A stretch of DNA of 64,000 nt from CAVPJC01 sp963705155 (GTDB lineage Bacteria > Chloroflexota > Anaerolineae > Anaerolineales > UBA4823), in assembly GCA_963705155.1 (NCBI GenBank), contig CAVPJC010000012.1, positions 1 through 64,000 of the forward strand, in the 5' to 3' direction. The first letter of the stretch is position 1. Every line of letters starts with the position of its first letter. The notes under the pieces were generated by a model, which was not told the origin of the DNA, made no database searches, and saw nothing but the letters and a program-made list of their open reading frames with translations. This document shows, one piece after another, positions 1 through 9,575 of this stretch. Both the position numbers and the translations under genes were made by a program.

Positions 1-2575
1 GCGCAGCCGGACGCCCCCGGCAACAGCACCAGCCAGCGCCACGCCCAGCAATCCGATGAACCACCAGGTCTGCCAGAAGGGTGGTGTGATGGTGATCTGC
101 ACCGCCGCGCCCTGCTCATTCCAGACCCCGCTGTTGTTCGAGGCTTTGACACGGAAGGTGTAGGTTCCCGGTTTGAGGTCCGGGTAGTCGGCATGGCGGC
201 GTGTGCCGGCTTCGATCCAGTCAGCGTCGAGCCCTTCCATCTTATAGGCGTATTGGTTTTTAGCCGGGGCGGTATAGTCCAGGGCAGCGAAATCGAAGGA
301 AAGGTAGTTCTCCCGATAGGACAGCTTGATGCTGCTCATCAGGAAGCAGGTCGGTGCGTAGCGGCTGGTTCTTCAGATTGAGCGCAGTGATCGCCGCTAC
401 CGGCAGGTTGGGGTTGTCGCGGAGCTGGTCCGGGAAGAAGGTGTTGAGGCCCTGGCTGCTGCCGAAGAACATCTCACCCTGCCGGTTCTGGAAGCACGCC
501 GATCCTTCGGACTCTTCGCTGATCACCAGGCCATCGCGGGCATCGAAGTAGGAGAACCTCTCCGTGCGCGGATCGAAGCGCGCCAGGCCCATCTCGGTGC
601 CCATCCACAAGAAGCCCTGGGCGTCGCCCTGAACACAACTCACGTACCTGTCGGGGCCTGCATCCGGCACATAACGGGTGAAGGTCTGCGTGTCCCTGTC
701 GTAACGCACCAGCCCGCCCTCCACACTGCCCATCCACAGGATGCCCTGTGCGTCTTCGTAGAAGCTCATCACCGTGCCAGCCCCAGGGCTACGGGGATCG
801 GCGCGGTCTTGCGGAAAGTGGTGGACGGTAAACTCGGTTCCGCCTGCCGCGGCCGGATCCAGCCGGTAGAGGCCGAGATTGCCAAAACTGACCCACACCG
901 CTCCGGCCCGATCAGGGTAGATGGCATAGACCCGATCCACGCCGAGCACCAGTTCTCGATCCAACGGCACACTGGCGAAGGCAGAGACGCCCGGCTCACG
1001 GCGGGAAATTCCTCCCCAGTAGCCGACCCACAGGGCGCCCCGCCGATCCTCGACAACGGCCGTCACCCGCCGCCCGCGAAACGCTTCTTCAGCTTGAAAC
1101 GACTGCATCTGGGCGTCAAAGCGATCCAGACCGTTCAGAGTGCCCACCCAAAGCGTTCCAGCCCGATCCTCGTAGGTGACATACACCGGCCCGCGGCTGA
1201 GGCTGGTGGAGTCGTCGGGGTTGTGCTGGTACACCGTGACGACGCCCGTCGCGCGGTCCAGGCGGTTGAGCTCGCCCCGGTATGTTGTGTTGGTGCCGAT
1301 CCACAGGATGCCCTGGCGATCCTGATAAACGGAGGACACCGCATTGCCACTCAGTCCCGGCGGATCGTGCGGGTCGAGCACCGTCACTGACTGCGCGCCC
1401 CACCCCTGGCTGGGCTGGCTGGGGCTTTGCTGGTAATGGGTGAAGCTGCTGGCGGTTTCATTCAGTTTGCTGATCCCGTTGACCGTGCCGAACCAGAGGA
1501 CACCGGAACGATCCTCGTAGATGTCCCAGATCGAGTCGCTACTCAGGCTGTGCGGGTCATTCGGATCATAGTGATACTGGTAGAAACGGCCCGTCGCATG
1601 GTCGAACAGGTTCAGGCCGTAATCCGTCCCAACCCACAAGCGACCCCTGCTGTCTTCCAGGATGGCTCTTGCGTAGTTGTTGCTCAGGCTGCCCGGGTCC
1701 TCCGGGTCGTGTTGAAATCGGGTGACCTTGCCACTCGCGCGATCCAGCCGGTTAAGCCCGCCCCCCCAGGTGCCCACCCACAGAGCACCCTCGTGATCCT
1801 CAAAGAGGCTCTCGACCCGATCCTCACTCAGGCTGGTGGGGTCGGCAGGATCATACCGGTATTTCTGCGGTTCCCCCTGGTCTGGCGAGCCGGCCGCGTA
1901 ATGCCACAGTCCATATCCTACCGTGCCAAGCCAGACGCCTCCTCGCCGGTCGAGCAGGAAACTGAGCACCGCTGTGCCCGGCAGGAATCGGGTGAAGGTG
2001 TCCGTCGCAGGATCGTAGCGGTTCAGGCCTTCGGATGTGCCAACCCATAAGACACCTGCAGCATCCTCGGCGATTAGGTAGATCTGCCCCGGCCCCAGGC
2101 TTTTGGGATTGGCAGGGTCGGGCACGTAATGAACGAATTCCCCGGTCTCCCGATCCCTACGCACAAGGTCTACCAGGTTACTGATCCACAGGTCGCCGGT
2201 GCGATCCTCATAGAGTTTCCGCATGTAATTGGCGAACAGGACATCCCCGCTGGATCCCAGGACGAAAACTCTAAAATCAAACCCATCAAACCGATTGAGA
2301 CCGTAGCGTGTCCCAAACCACATGAAGCCTTGCTGATCCTGGAGAATGGATGTGGTGAAGCTGTAGGACAGTCCCTCGGTGGTCGATAGCCGGTCGAAAC
2401 GCAAATTTGGTTGCGCGGAGAGGCCCGGCAGCTGGTCATATTTTTGTATTTGGGTAATTGAAACCGGATTTGGGGATTGCGCTGCAGAAAAAGGGAACAC
2501 TGGTCTTATCGTGGGCAAGATGCCAAAGACCGTAAGAAAGACCAACCAGCAGGGGAGGGAACATTTATTCGTCAA
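1..2575 (-). CDS. Reg_prop two-component sensor, partial and frameshifted
   Basis: The protein opens with a signal peptide (about residues 1-32), followed by some 650 residues of repeated blades of the type W-[FV]-G-T-x-x-G-L-x-[RK]-[FY]-D, the signature of the Reg_prop ligand-binding propeller. Near position 335 the frame changes. The next frame reads a Y_Y_Y domain (KLSYREN, FDFAALDYTAP, LKPGTYTFRVKASN) and then enters a membrane helix (FIGLLGVALAGAVAGG) at the window edge. Such proteins normally end in a histidine kinase, often hybrid, which would lie off the left end. The propeller is expected to sense an extracytoplasmic ligand, often a glycan. The frame change at 330-345 may be a sequence error. 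The ligand is unknown. Confidence 0.85.
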
Positions 2576-2700
2576 TGATCGCTCGCTGCCTAATTATCTT
2601 AGCATATTGATATCGAAGATGCAATAAGGGCCTGGTAATAATTGAAGCATCATTTGTAAAATACGCAGTAGCTATCCATCGACGGGCGATCCTCAAGATT

Positions 2701-3129
2701 TCAATCATCGCTGCAAGGCGGCTGGGAATTCGTAAACGGTGCTCGAACCACGCTTTTAGCCATCAATCCCCGGATCAACCCAAGCAGTTTTTCGGGTGGG
2801 TCAGCCTTATAAGCGAAGATATCCGCGCCAGCCTGCAAGGCTGCCCGGCGTAGCTCGTCTTTGCCGCTCATGAAAACGATCCACAGGTGCGGGCAAGTAT
2901 GGCGGATAACGGTGAGCAGCTCCTGGGCGGGCATACCGGGCAGCTCCCAGTCTAGCAGTACCAGTTCCGGACACCCGCAGCGCACGGATTCAAGCAGGGC
3001 TTTCGCATCCTCCGCCTCTCCGACGACTCTCCAGCCCGGCTGCTGCTCCAGCAGGATGCGCAAACCAAAGCGCACCCTGGAGCTAGCATCACCAATCAAG
3101 ATATTTAATCCCGTACCTGACATATTCAA
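2701..3129 (-). CDS. stand-alone response regulator receiver protein
   Basis: This 142-residue protein is a single CheY-like receiver domain. The phosphoacceptor is Asp60 in LVLLDWELPG, with the conserved Ser88 in FMSGK and Lys108 in AYKAD. The N-terminal acidic patch keeps only one Asp (Asp14). There is no DNA-binding or output domain, only a short polar tail, so it probably works by protein contact or as a phosphorelay intermediate. It lies 125 bp upstream of the Reg_prop sensor on the same strand and could be co-transcribed with it. A second Met two codons in is an alternative start. Confidence 0.8.
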   Translation of the reverse strand: MNMSGTGLNILIGDASSRVRFGLRILLEQQPGWRVVGEAEDAKALLESVRCGCPELVLLDWELPGMPAQELLTVIRHTCPHLWIVFMSGKDELRRAALQAGADIFAYKADPPEKLLGLIRGLMAKSVVRAPFTNSQPPCSDD

Positions 3130-3593
3130 TCACCAAGATCCTTGCTTATCTCGACCATTTGCCCAAGAGAAAGGTCTATCTTAGTGTAAGCGAAAGTACT
3201 CCAGGCTACATCGGGTTCCCGGTGGATTTCCGAACTAGGCCAGGTGGCTTATTTTTCTAAGCCAGGTCATTCGAACACAAAAGATTCATGGTTGTAAGCC
3301 GGAAACCAGGATTTGGCAAGTGTTGAGGAGTACGTACATGGGACGAGCATCGTTTAATAGTTGAGATCGCCCAACGGACACTTTGCCATCTCGGACGCGG
3401 TGCATGTTTACATATAGAGTATATCGAAGCGTAATATCCTCTACATTCACATCCGTTTTTCAACAGACGAGAGCCTGAAGGTGTCGATATCTACCGATTT
3501 CGCCGAGACTTCACGTTCAGCGGAGAGGATGGGATGCATCTCCACTTGGATGAGATACATTTCAGGTTGTGGTTTTCAGCTTATGGGTGCGCT
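3130..3593. other. intergenic stretch between divergent genes
   Basis: About 460 bases separate the minus-strand response regulator from the plus-strand gene at 3651. Short open frames here have neither codon bias nor a ribosome site. I see no RNA gene or repeat. Only the right end carries a promoter-like pair (see 3594-3621). Confidence 0.6.
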
Positions 3594-3621
3594 TTCAGGA
3601 CATTCGAGTCCGGTTTATAAT
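3594..3621 (+). promoter_or_regulatory. sigma-70-like promoter for the gene at 3651
   Basis: TTCAGG (3594-3599) and TATAAT (3616-3621) are separated by 16 bp. The -10 box is a consensus match and the -35 box is weak. A strong ribosome site, AGGAGG at 3639-3644, follows 6 nt before the ATG at 3651. Confidence 0.5.
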
Positions 3622-3650
3622 CGGATTAATTTTCTAGCAGGAGGATAGAC

Positions 3651-4331
3651 ATGATGCTTCCAGACTACTGGTTGTCTCGTCCCGGTATAGAGATCGACCC
3701 TCGGACACGTTCTGATTTTGACCGGTTGTATGCCGGGATCAAGGCCGCCGGGACACACACCCGCATCGAGTACACCCTCCCGGCCCCCAAATGGCAGTTC
3801 CTGTGTTACCTGGCCGACCGGCAGGAGGTTGTCTTGCACGGCACCGGCGACCCGGATATCCAGGTTTTTGAGCCGCGCCAGTCGATCGACCTGACCGAGT
3901 TTGGCGCACAGACCGCGGTGTATGCCGCCGGGGACGGCCTGTGGGCCATGTTTTTTGCCATCCTGGACCGCAGGAATTACCCCATGGCAACCAGCAACGC
4001 CTGCATCCGCCTGGTGGATCAAGCCGGACAGGTCAGCGAGCCGCGCTACGTGTTCTCAATCAGCCAGACCGCCCTGCGCCAGAAACCGTGGCGCAACGGG
4101 ACGGTCTATTTGCTGCCGGGGGAGACGTTTGTTCACCAACCCTCTCTGACCTTCGGCCCTTACGAAGTGCGCGTGCCGCAGCTGGCAAGCCTTGTGCCGG
4201 TCAGACCGTTTGCACAGTTGGATGTCGCCCCGGATGATTTTCCTTTCTTGAAGGATATACGCGGACTGGATGACGCCAGGCTGCCCGAGTACGGGCAGGC
4301 CATGCAAAGCGGAGCGCCCTGGCCCGAATGA
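3651..4331 (+). CDS. conserved hypothetical protein, 226 aa
   Basis: The start is fixed by a perfect AGGAGG 6 nt upstream. The protein is soluble, with no signal peptide or membrane helix, and rich in aromatic residues and proline. I do not recognise the family. The composition, and the way hydrophobic segments alternate with charged turns (for example WQFLCYLADRQEVVLHGTGD), suggest a mostly beta-sheet fold. It is monocistronic between its own promoter and the convergent GNAT gene 29 bp downstream. No function can be assigned. Confidence 0.7.
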   Translation: MMLPDYWLSRPGIEIDPRTRSDFDRLYAGIKAAGTHTRIEYTLPAPKWQFLCYLADRQEVVLHGTGDPDIQVFEPRQSIDLTEFGAQTAVYAAGDGLWAMFFAILDRRNYPMATSNACIRLVDQAGQVSEPRYVFSISQTALRQKPWRNGTVYLLPGETFVHQPSLTFGPYEVRVPQLASLVPVRPFAQLDVAPDDFPFLKDIRGLDDARLPEYGQAMQSGAPWPE

Positions 4332-4360
4332 GACCCACGCCCTCGCCGCCCCCAAACCCT

Positions 4361-4846
4361 TCAATCGACCAGCCATTTTTGCATGTTCAGACCGGTGAGC
4401 TCGTAACCCAGCTTGCTGTAGAGCTCCCGGGCGGCGCTGTTTTTTGCAAATACATGCAGGCCGATGCGCTGGATGCCCTGCTGCTTCATCCTGGTCTCCA
4501 GCAGCTCAAGGGTCTTCCGGCCCCAGCCCTGGTGGCGGAATTCTGCGTGCACAACAATATCATAGATAAAACAGCGTTTCTTCTGGCTGTCCACTTCAAT
4601 CCACAAGTATCCGATCCGGGATTCGCTTACGCCGGTGCTCGCCACAATGTTGTAAAGGTAATGGTTCGGGGTAGAGGTGCCCTGACTCAGCGTGTCGTTA
4701 AAATCCTTAAAGGCATTCGTGCGAGCCTCGTCCATCGATATGCGATAATTATGCGAGATGTCGAGTGCATAGTCCTCGACGCCCCACGCCTTGTAAGCGG
4801 CGAATTCGTCTTCAGTCATTGGTTGGAAATCGATCATCGGTCTCAC
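4361..4846 (-). CDS. GNAT family N-acetyltransferase
   Basis: This 161-residue protein has the GNAT fold signatures in its C-terminal half. Motif A is IYDIVVHAEFRHQGWGRK, with the acetyl-CoA-binding R/Q-x-x-G-x-G/A form HQGWGRK. Motif B is HVFAKNSAARELYSKLGYE. It should transfer an acetyl group from acetyl-CoA to an amine, but the substrate cannot be read from sequence. The length is normal for the family. It converges on the hypothetical gene to its left, and a methyltransferase-like relic lies just upstream. Confidence 0.88.
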   Translation of the reverse strand: MRPMIDFQPMTEDEFAAYKAWGVEDYALDISHNYRISMDEARTNAFKDFNDTLSQGTSTPNHYLYNIVASTGVSESRIGYLWIEVDSQKKRCFIYDIVVHAEFRHQGWGRKTLELLETRMKQQGIQRIGLHVFAKNSAARELYSKLGYELTGLNMQKWLVD

Positions 4847-4867
4847 GCTCCAATCGTCAAGGCTGCC

Positions 4868-5036
4868 TCATGGCTTCAAAAGCTCTCGCGCTGGATTACC
4901 AGACCTCCGGCAGCAGGCGGAACCGCACCTGGCGGGCATGGCCCACCGGGATGCCAGCAGGATGGCCATAGCCAGCTCAAACAGGATCGCCCCGGCATAA
5001 GCCGGGTGGCGCAAAAAGCGGTACGGGCTTTGACGA
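4868..5036 (-). pseudogene. remnant of isoprenylcysteine carboxyl methyltransferase-like protein
   Basis: Translating the minus strand from about 5034 to the stop at 4868-4870 gives SPYRFLRHPAYAGAILFELA followed by MAILLASRWAMPA. This matches the conserved C-terminal core of the ICMT/PEMT membrane methyltransferase family (YR-h-x-RHP-x-YxG, then a helix ending in SWWA). The piece has no start codon and no N-terminal membrane helices. It begins directly after the stop of the DUF1295 gene, itself a distant relative. It is best read as a truncated relic. Confidence 0.6.
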
Positions 5037-5038
5037 GT

Positions 5039-5905
5039 TCACAATCGGGGGATCAATACAGGCGTTCTCTTCTTATAGGCCTCATAATCTTCCTGACCAC
5101 CCCATTTTTCATCGGCCTTTTTTTCAAGCAGTGGAATTCCACTGACCCGTGTGAGAAGCAGGGTGACAAAAACCGGAGAAACCAGGGCGACCCACTGCCA
5201 GCCGCTCAGAACGGGTAAGGCAATGATCGCAACACCAACCCAGAGCACGATTTCGCCGAAGTAGTTGGGGTGGCGGGAGCGCGACCACAAACCGGTTTGG
5301 ATAAACTTTCCTTTGTTGCCCGGATTTGCACTGAAGCGGCTTTTTTGAGAATCGGCCGCGACCTCAATCGCAAACCCAAATACCCACACCAGGAAACCGA
5401 GAACGGCCCAAAAATCGATCTCTTTCCGGTTGGCAGTCGTGATGGCAACCAGCGCAGCCGCTGCTGTGAAGGTCACCCACAGGCCCTGGATGTTCCAAAC
5501 GTTCAGGAAACGGATAAAAGAAGGTTTGATCTCATCAAAACGATCATCCTTGCCTGCTTTTTTAATCCGGCGAAACAGGAATGAGCCCAGGCGGGCTGCC
5601 CAGATCACCACCAGAAACAGCAGAAGGATTGACCTGGCATCCCTGCCCGGACTGAAAATAAATGCGAATGTGGCCAGTGAAATATAAGTGATGCTGCCCG
5701 TCAGATCGAAGAACTTTTCAGTCTGAAACAAGTAAGCCGGGATAAAGACCAGCCATTGGATCAGAAAGGCCAACCCCACCGTCAGGGCAAAAAGGGGCAT
5801 CCCGGCAAGCGAGGCTCCGCCCTGACTGCCAGCAAGGGCAACCAGAAAGCCCAGTATAACCACCACAAGTAAGGCGATCAGCGCATCTCGTTCGGTTTTC
5901 TTCAT
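5039..5905 (-). CDS. DUF1295 integral membrane protein (steroid 5-alpha-reductase-like)
   Basis: The 288-residue protein has about seven hydrophobic segments. Its C-terminal half carries the DUF1295/steroid reductase signature: GLWSRSRHPNYFGEIVLWVG, then a final helix and EDYEAYKKRTPVLIPRL. Relatives are membrane oxidoreductases or methyltransferases of lipid-type substrates, and the reaction here is unknown. An AAAGGA ribosome site precedes the ATG at 5905. The length is normal for the family. The ICMT-like relic lies directly downstream, so two related membrane enzymes once sat together. Confidence 0.88.
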   Translation of the reverse strand: MKKTERDALIALLVVVILGFLVALAGSQGGASLAGMPLFALTVGLAFLIQWLVFIPAYLFQTEKFFDLTGSITYISLATFAFIFSPGRDARSILLLFLVVIWAARLGSFLFRRIKKAGKDDRFDEIKPSFIRFLNVWNIQGLWVTFTAAAALVAITTANRKEIDFWAVLGFLVWVFGFAIEVAADSQKSRFSANPGNKGKFIQTGLWSRSRHPNYFGEIVLWVGVAIIALPVLSGWQWVALVSPVFVTLLLTRVSGIPLLEKKADEKWGGQEDYEAYKKRTPVLIPRL

Positions 5906-6091
5906 ATAATTTTATCCTTTCTGAGTTAAGCCGCCTGACGGTTTGTGTTAATCACTGGCAGGCGGATGTGGATAAGGTTGATTGTACTTGAAATGGATTG
6001 GGTGCAGAACTAACTCTTTTTTGTATGCCCATCCCGCCAGCCAGGTGTGCGCATTGTCCGGCGGCGCATGACGATAAAGCACCTCAACCGG

Positions 6092-7060
6092 TCATTCTTT
6101 ACCTGGCAGGGTTTGGATGAACAAACAAAAATCATGACCCTGCATCAGGGTTTTGGGCTGCTCGAACTGAACTTCCGGGTTCCAGGCGGGGCGATCCCAC
6201 CAGGCCAGATCTGTGCGGCAGTAAATCTGGTATCCAATATCGGGCCTGCCCACCTTTTTCCACAGTTCTGCATAATAGCAACGGGTTACTTTGTGGGCAT
6301 AACGAAATCGGGTTGCCTCTACCAATTCAAAGTCCTGTAACCCGTAAACAGAATTATTCTCCCAATCATCTTCACGGAGCAAGTCATCCCATTTCGCCGC
6401 GTCTCTCAAATCTGTGGGGTCCAGGTTGTGCTGAGCAAAGGATGCCAGATCTTCCGCCCGCCTTGCTTCCCGCGTGTGCTCAGCCATTTCGAGCACCGCG
6501 CCAAAATAGGCTTCCCACAACTGCTCGCCATATTTTGATAGAAGCAGAGGACATACGCGGGCAAGCCCTTCAACCTTGCCTTTCAAATGGATGCGATTGT
6601 CTTCTATTTTCCGTTTACGGTGATATTTCTCGATCCGGTCAGCGACAGTATCCCATTTGCCTTGATATTCCTGCAGAATAATGCTCAAACAGCCAAGCTC
6701 AGCATGCAGCTCGTTATCATCCCACCGGTCGCCGATGCCAGCAATAAAATCAAACCGATCTTTGATTTCATTTACCTGGGAAAGCCTGCCCGTTTGACTT
6801 TCAGAAAGATAGACTGCTCCCTTCGGATACCCCATTTTTTCGAGCCATTCTACGGTCGGAATGTCGGCAAACTCGGGCCTCGCGCCCATATAAACAATTT
6901 CATATCTCCGGGAGAGCTCGTTCAGGCATTCGACGCTTCCCGGCGCGGCCTGGTCTTCGAGCAGCCTGTCACGCTGATAAAACTCAGGCGTGCCGGTGAG
7001 ATGGTGTCGCCTGCGTGTATCACAGATCGTACCGTCGATGAAGACAAGAATCGCTTTCAC
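6092..7060 (-). CDS. HAD-like domain fused to ATC hydrolase-like domain
   Basis: The first 130 or so residues look like a HAD phosphatase: FIDGTICD (motif I), YMGARPEFADIPTVEWLEKMGYP (motif II region) and GIGDRWDDNEL (motif IV). In motif I the usual nucleophilic Asp is Phe7 (VFIDGT instead of DxDGT), so phosphatase activity is doubtful. The last 150 residues resemble the L-2-amino-thiazoline-4-carboxylate hydrolase family: CPLLLSKYGEQLWEAYF, VTRCYYAELWKKVGRPDIG, then a Cys and MQGHDFCLFIQ. The start is GTG at 7060 with AAAGG upstream. The substrate is unknown. The fusion is read from similarity I recall and needs a domain search. Confidence 0.65.
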   Translation of the reverse strand: MKAILVFIDGTICDTRRRHHLTGTPEFYQRDRLLEDQAAPGSVECLNELSRRYEIVYMGARPEFADIPTVEWLEKMGYPKGAVYLSESQTGRLSQVNEIKDRFDFIAGIGDRWDDNELHAELGCLSIILQEYQGKWDTVADRIEKYHRKRKIEDNRIHLKGKVEGLARVCPLLLSKYGEQLWEAYFGAVLEMAEHTREARRAEDLASFAQHNLDPTDLRDAAKWDDLLREDDWENNSVYGLQDFELVEATRFRYAHKVTRCYYAELWKKVGRPDIGYQIYCRTDLAWWDRPAWNPEVQFEQPKTLMQGHDFCLFIQTLPGKE

Positions 7061-7138
7061 AATTGCCTTTCGTGGGCTGCTGGCAGCCGCCGCATTTCAA
7101 TTTCGAGGTGCCGCGTTTTCAGCAGGTTTTCGGGCAGC

Positions 7139-7810
7139 CTACTTGAGATGGAGGGTGAACACCCACGGATATGCATCGGGCGCACCCGTGTTTCCCACTA
7201 CCTGGGTTGCTCCGTCTACGAACTGGAAGAACAGTGGGATGATGTCTGAGCTCGACGCCACAAACGGGTTCGCCTCGGTGTAAGCCATTACGGTTTCCGG
7301 TGGAATGTCGGTCCAATATTGCTTCATGGTGAAGGTACCCGCCAAATTCGCTTCCAGAGCGCCGTCTGGAAAGCTCGGCGTACTCTCTCGGATGAAACCG
7401 CCCAGGTCGCCGTCCATGGTGTAGATGCTGTGGTACAGAATGCACACCCCATCACCGCACTGCTGGAGCTCAAAGCGACAGTCGATAACCCCGCCGCCCG
7501 AAATGCTGCGCTGCTCAGCCTCGCCGGCGATCTCGAAGGGAAAATGGGCGACGCACTCCTGCTGCGTTCCTGGATCAATGAAGCGCAGTTCGATCTCCTG
7601 ACGCCCGGGTGAGGACGGCGTCACCCCGGATGTTGGCAGCAGGGGAACCTGCACAGCCGGCGTGCTCGTCGCCGTGGCTACCTGCTGGATAGGAACGTCT
7701 GCCGGTGTTGCAGTTGGCGTGGCGGGCGCCAGCAAGCTGCAAGACAGGAGTACGGCGGCAACAAAAATAACCAGGCACAACCGGACAGAGCGGTGCGTGT
7801 GATTCCACAT
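7139..7810 (-). CDS. secreted lipoprotein with Pro/Thr linker
   Basis: The N-terminus is a lipoprotein signal peptide with the lipobox LLSC, so lipidation is expected at Cys24. A Thr/Pro/Ala-rich linker (residues 30-68) follows, then a globular domain of about 150 residues with four Cys (ECVAHF, DCRFELQQCGDGVC) that may form disulfides. A strong GGGGAGGGG purine tract lies just before the ATG. No enzymatic motif is recognised. The architecture is typical of Chloroflexota surface proteins. It lies 78 bp downstream of the HAD fusion gene. Confidence 0.72.
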   Translation of the reverse strand: MWNHTHRSVRLCLVIFVAAVLLSCSLLAPATPTATPADVPIQQVATATSTPAVQVPLLPTSGVTPSSPGRQEIELRFIDPGTQQECVAHFPFEIAGEAEQRSISGGGVIDCRFELQQCGDGVCILYHSIYTMDGDLGGFIRESTPSFPDGALEANLAGTFTMKQYWTDIPPETVMAYTEANPFVASSSDIIPLFFQFVDGATQVVGNTGAPDAYPWVFTLHLK

Positions 7811-7963
7811 GATCCCCTCCCCTTGGACATCACCTGTATTTCAAACAGGAGCGTTTCGTTGATCGCTTCCCTGTTATTATCGCGCATTTCTGGCAAACCG
7901 GGTTGGCCTTTGTTTTGTTAACAACGGGCTGGTGGAAGGAAGCGCCACAGTGCAAGATCAGGG

Positions 7964-8909
7964 TCAAGCCGGTGTGGGGCGGCGGTGACCTTCGCGCACC
8001 CGTTCCACCACACGCCGGATTGCCTGCACCACCTGAGCGGCGTGCTCCGGTTGGGTGACGATGGAGAAGTGGGTTGCTCCGGCGACGATGATCTGCTCGC
8101 CTTGCGAGGAAAGCTGCACCAGGTCCTTTTGCAACCTGTGGTGCCGGGCGTTGACCTCAGCGCCGGTCATGCCGCCGACTTTTGCCTGACTGTCCACGCT
8201 GTTTTCGCAGGTGACGACCACCAGGGGGATGTCGCCCAGCGAAGTCCGGCGCTTGCGATTGCGCTCCATAATAGCAGCGGTGCTGGGAAAATTCGGCCAG
8301 CATGGTTTCATGGTGCTTGGGCTGACTGGCGACCGTCAGGAAGGCATCCAGATCTGCTCTGGCAAACGATTTTGCTGCGCTCCCCAGGCTCAGCCGGGTC
8401 AGTTGCTTGCCCAGGCCCAGCCGCGAGACGATTTTCAGCAGGCGCACTCCCATCGCCGTCCGGCTGATGAATTTGTCAAGGTCCGGGAAGGATTCATACT
8501 CATCCACATGGGTAGAATCGACCAGGACCACCCCGGCAACTTCTGCTGGATGAGACCCGGCGTAGATGCGGCTCAACAGCCCGCCGAACGAATGCCCGAC
8601 CAGAACGTAGGGGGGTTGGAGCTCCAGCCTGCCCAGCAAGGCTTTTAATTCGCCCGCCAGGTTGGCGGGCGTGCGCGGGTTCGGGCTGGGATCGCTCCAC
8701 CCCTGACCGGCGCGATCATAGGCCATCACCCGGGTAAAAGCAGAAGCCGCCGATTGGATATGCGTGTACTGCAGGGAAAACCCGCCCAGGGCTGGCTCGA
8801 GGATGACCGCCGGCGCCCCCTCCCCCCGCACCAGCGCATGCAGCCGGAACCCGCCGATATCCACCAACTCTCCCGGCGGCGCCACATGATCGTTCTTCTG
8901 AGAACTCAT
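7964..8909 (-). CDS. alpha/beta hydrolase, frameshifted
   Basis: Two overlapping frames together make one hydrolase of about 310 residues. The first frame has the oxyanion region (EPALGG), the nucleophile elbow GHSFGG and a cap region. After an indel near 8270-8285 the second frame carries DIPLVVVTCEN and the catalytic His region ATHFSIVTQPEHAAQVVQAI. The start is ATG 8909 because CCTCCT at 8915-8920 (AGGAGG on the coding strand) sits 5 nt upstream; the longer upstream start has no such site. Closest in style to haloalkane dehalogenase or epoxide hydrolase-like enzymes of unknown substrate. Confidence 0.75.
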
Positions 8910-9053
8910 TTTGGCCTCCTGGTTCTGCCCGCTGAACGCAAAATCAGTTGTGTTGCACATGCCATTAAATACCCTTGTTGTACCTGCTCAGGCGACATAA
9001 AAGATATGGTTTTTACTAGTTTCAAGAAAATTTTGCCGCAATTTGGTTCATGG

Positions 9054-9406
9054 TCAGCTTTCCAGTATTGTCAGGAATTGATACAGCCATTTCTGAAAGC
9101 GGTATTCCACAAACATAGTAGCGAACATCAATACAAAGTAGGTGAAGGTAATGGAAAGATTGACCTCAAGGTAATAATAAGTGGCTACCGGGACTACTGC
9201 CAGGCACAGCAGAGACAACCAAGTGAGCATACGAAGGTTCCGAGCTAACAAAGGAGTATACCTGAGAAGCTTATCCACTCCTTGTGATTGTCGCTTGATC
9301 AGCACCCGGGCATAACGCTCCCGCATAGCAAACTTTATAAGGCCAAACGGCAGCAATATCGCCCAACCGATTGCGAGGTAAAAAAAGCAGTTTCTATGTC
9401 ATTCAT
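9054..9406 (-). CDS. small three-helix membrane protein, frameshift in poly-A tract
   Basis: The open frame from about 9356 gives 100 residues with two hydrophobic helices but no ATG. Upstream, ATG at 9404-9406 with AAGGAG 14 nt before it opens MNDIETAFF in another frame. The two frames join if the run of seven A (9380-9386 on the plus strand) had eight. The result is one protein of about 117 residues with a third N-terminal helix (YLAIGWAILLPFGLI). This is the clearest case in the window of a homopolymer-length difference breaking a gene. Function unknown. Confidence 0.5.
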
Positions 9407-9523
9407 TGCGCACTGATTGGCTCCTTTTTAAGCTTAGGCAGATGAACTAAACCGAGCCTGAAGAATAGGAGGAACAAAAGGCAATCCGTTCAGGCTTACA
9501 TTGCCTGAGCAGTTACCCCATGT

Positions 9524-9547
9524 ATATCTGTGTTCATCTGTGGTTGA
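9524..9547 (+). repeat. ATCTGTG-type interspersed repeat copy
   Basis: Two units, ATATCTGTGTTC and ATCTGTGGTTGA, match the repeat family seen at 14281, 37511, 39830, 46111 and elsewhere. Here it lies downstream of, and antisense to, the sugar kinase gene. Confidence 0.75.
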
Positions 9548-9575
9548 TCTCCCTCTCCGCTCCAAACATCGATCA

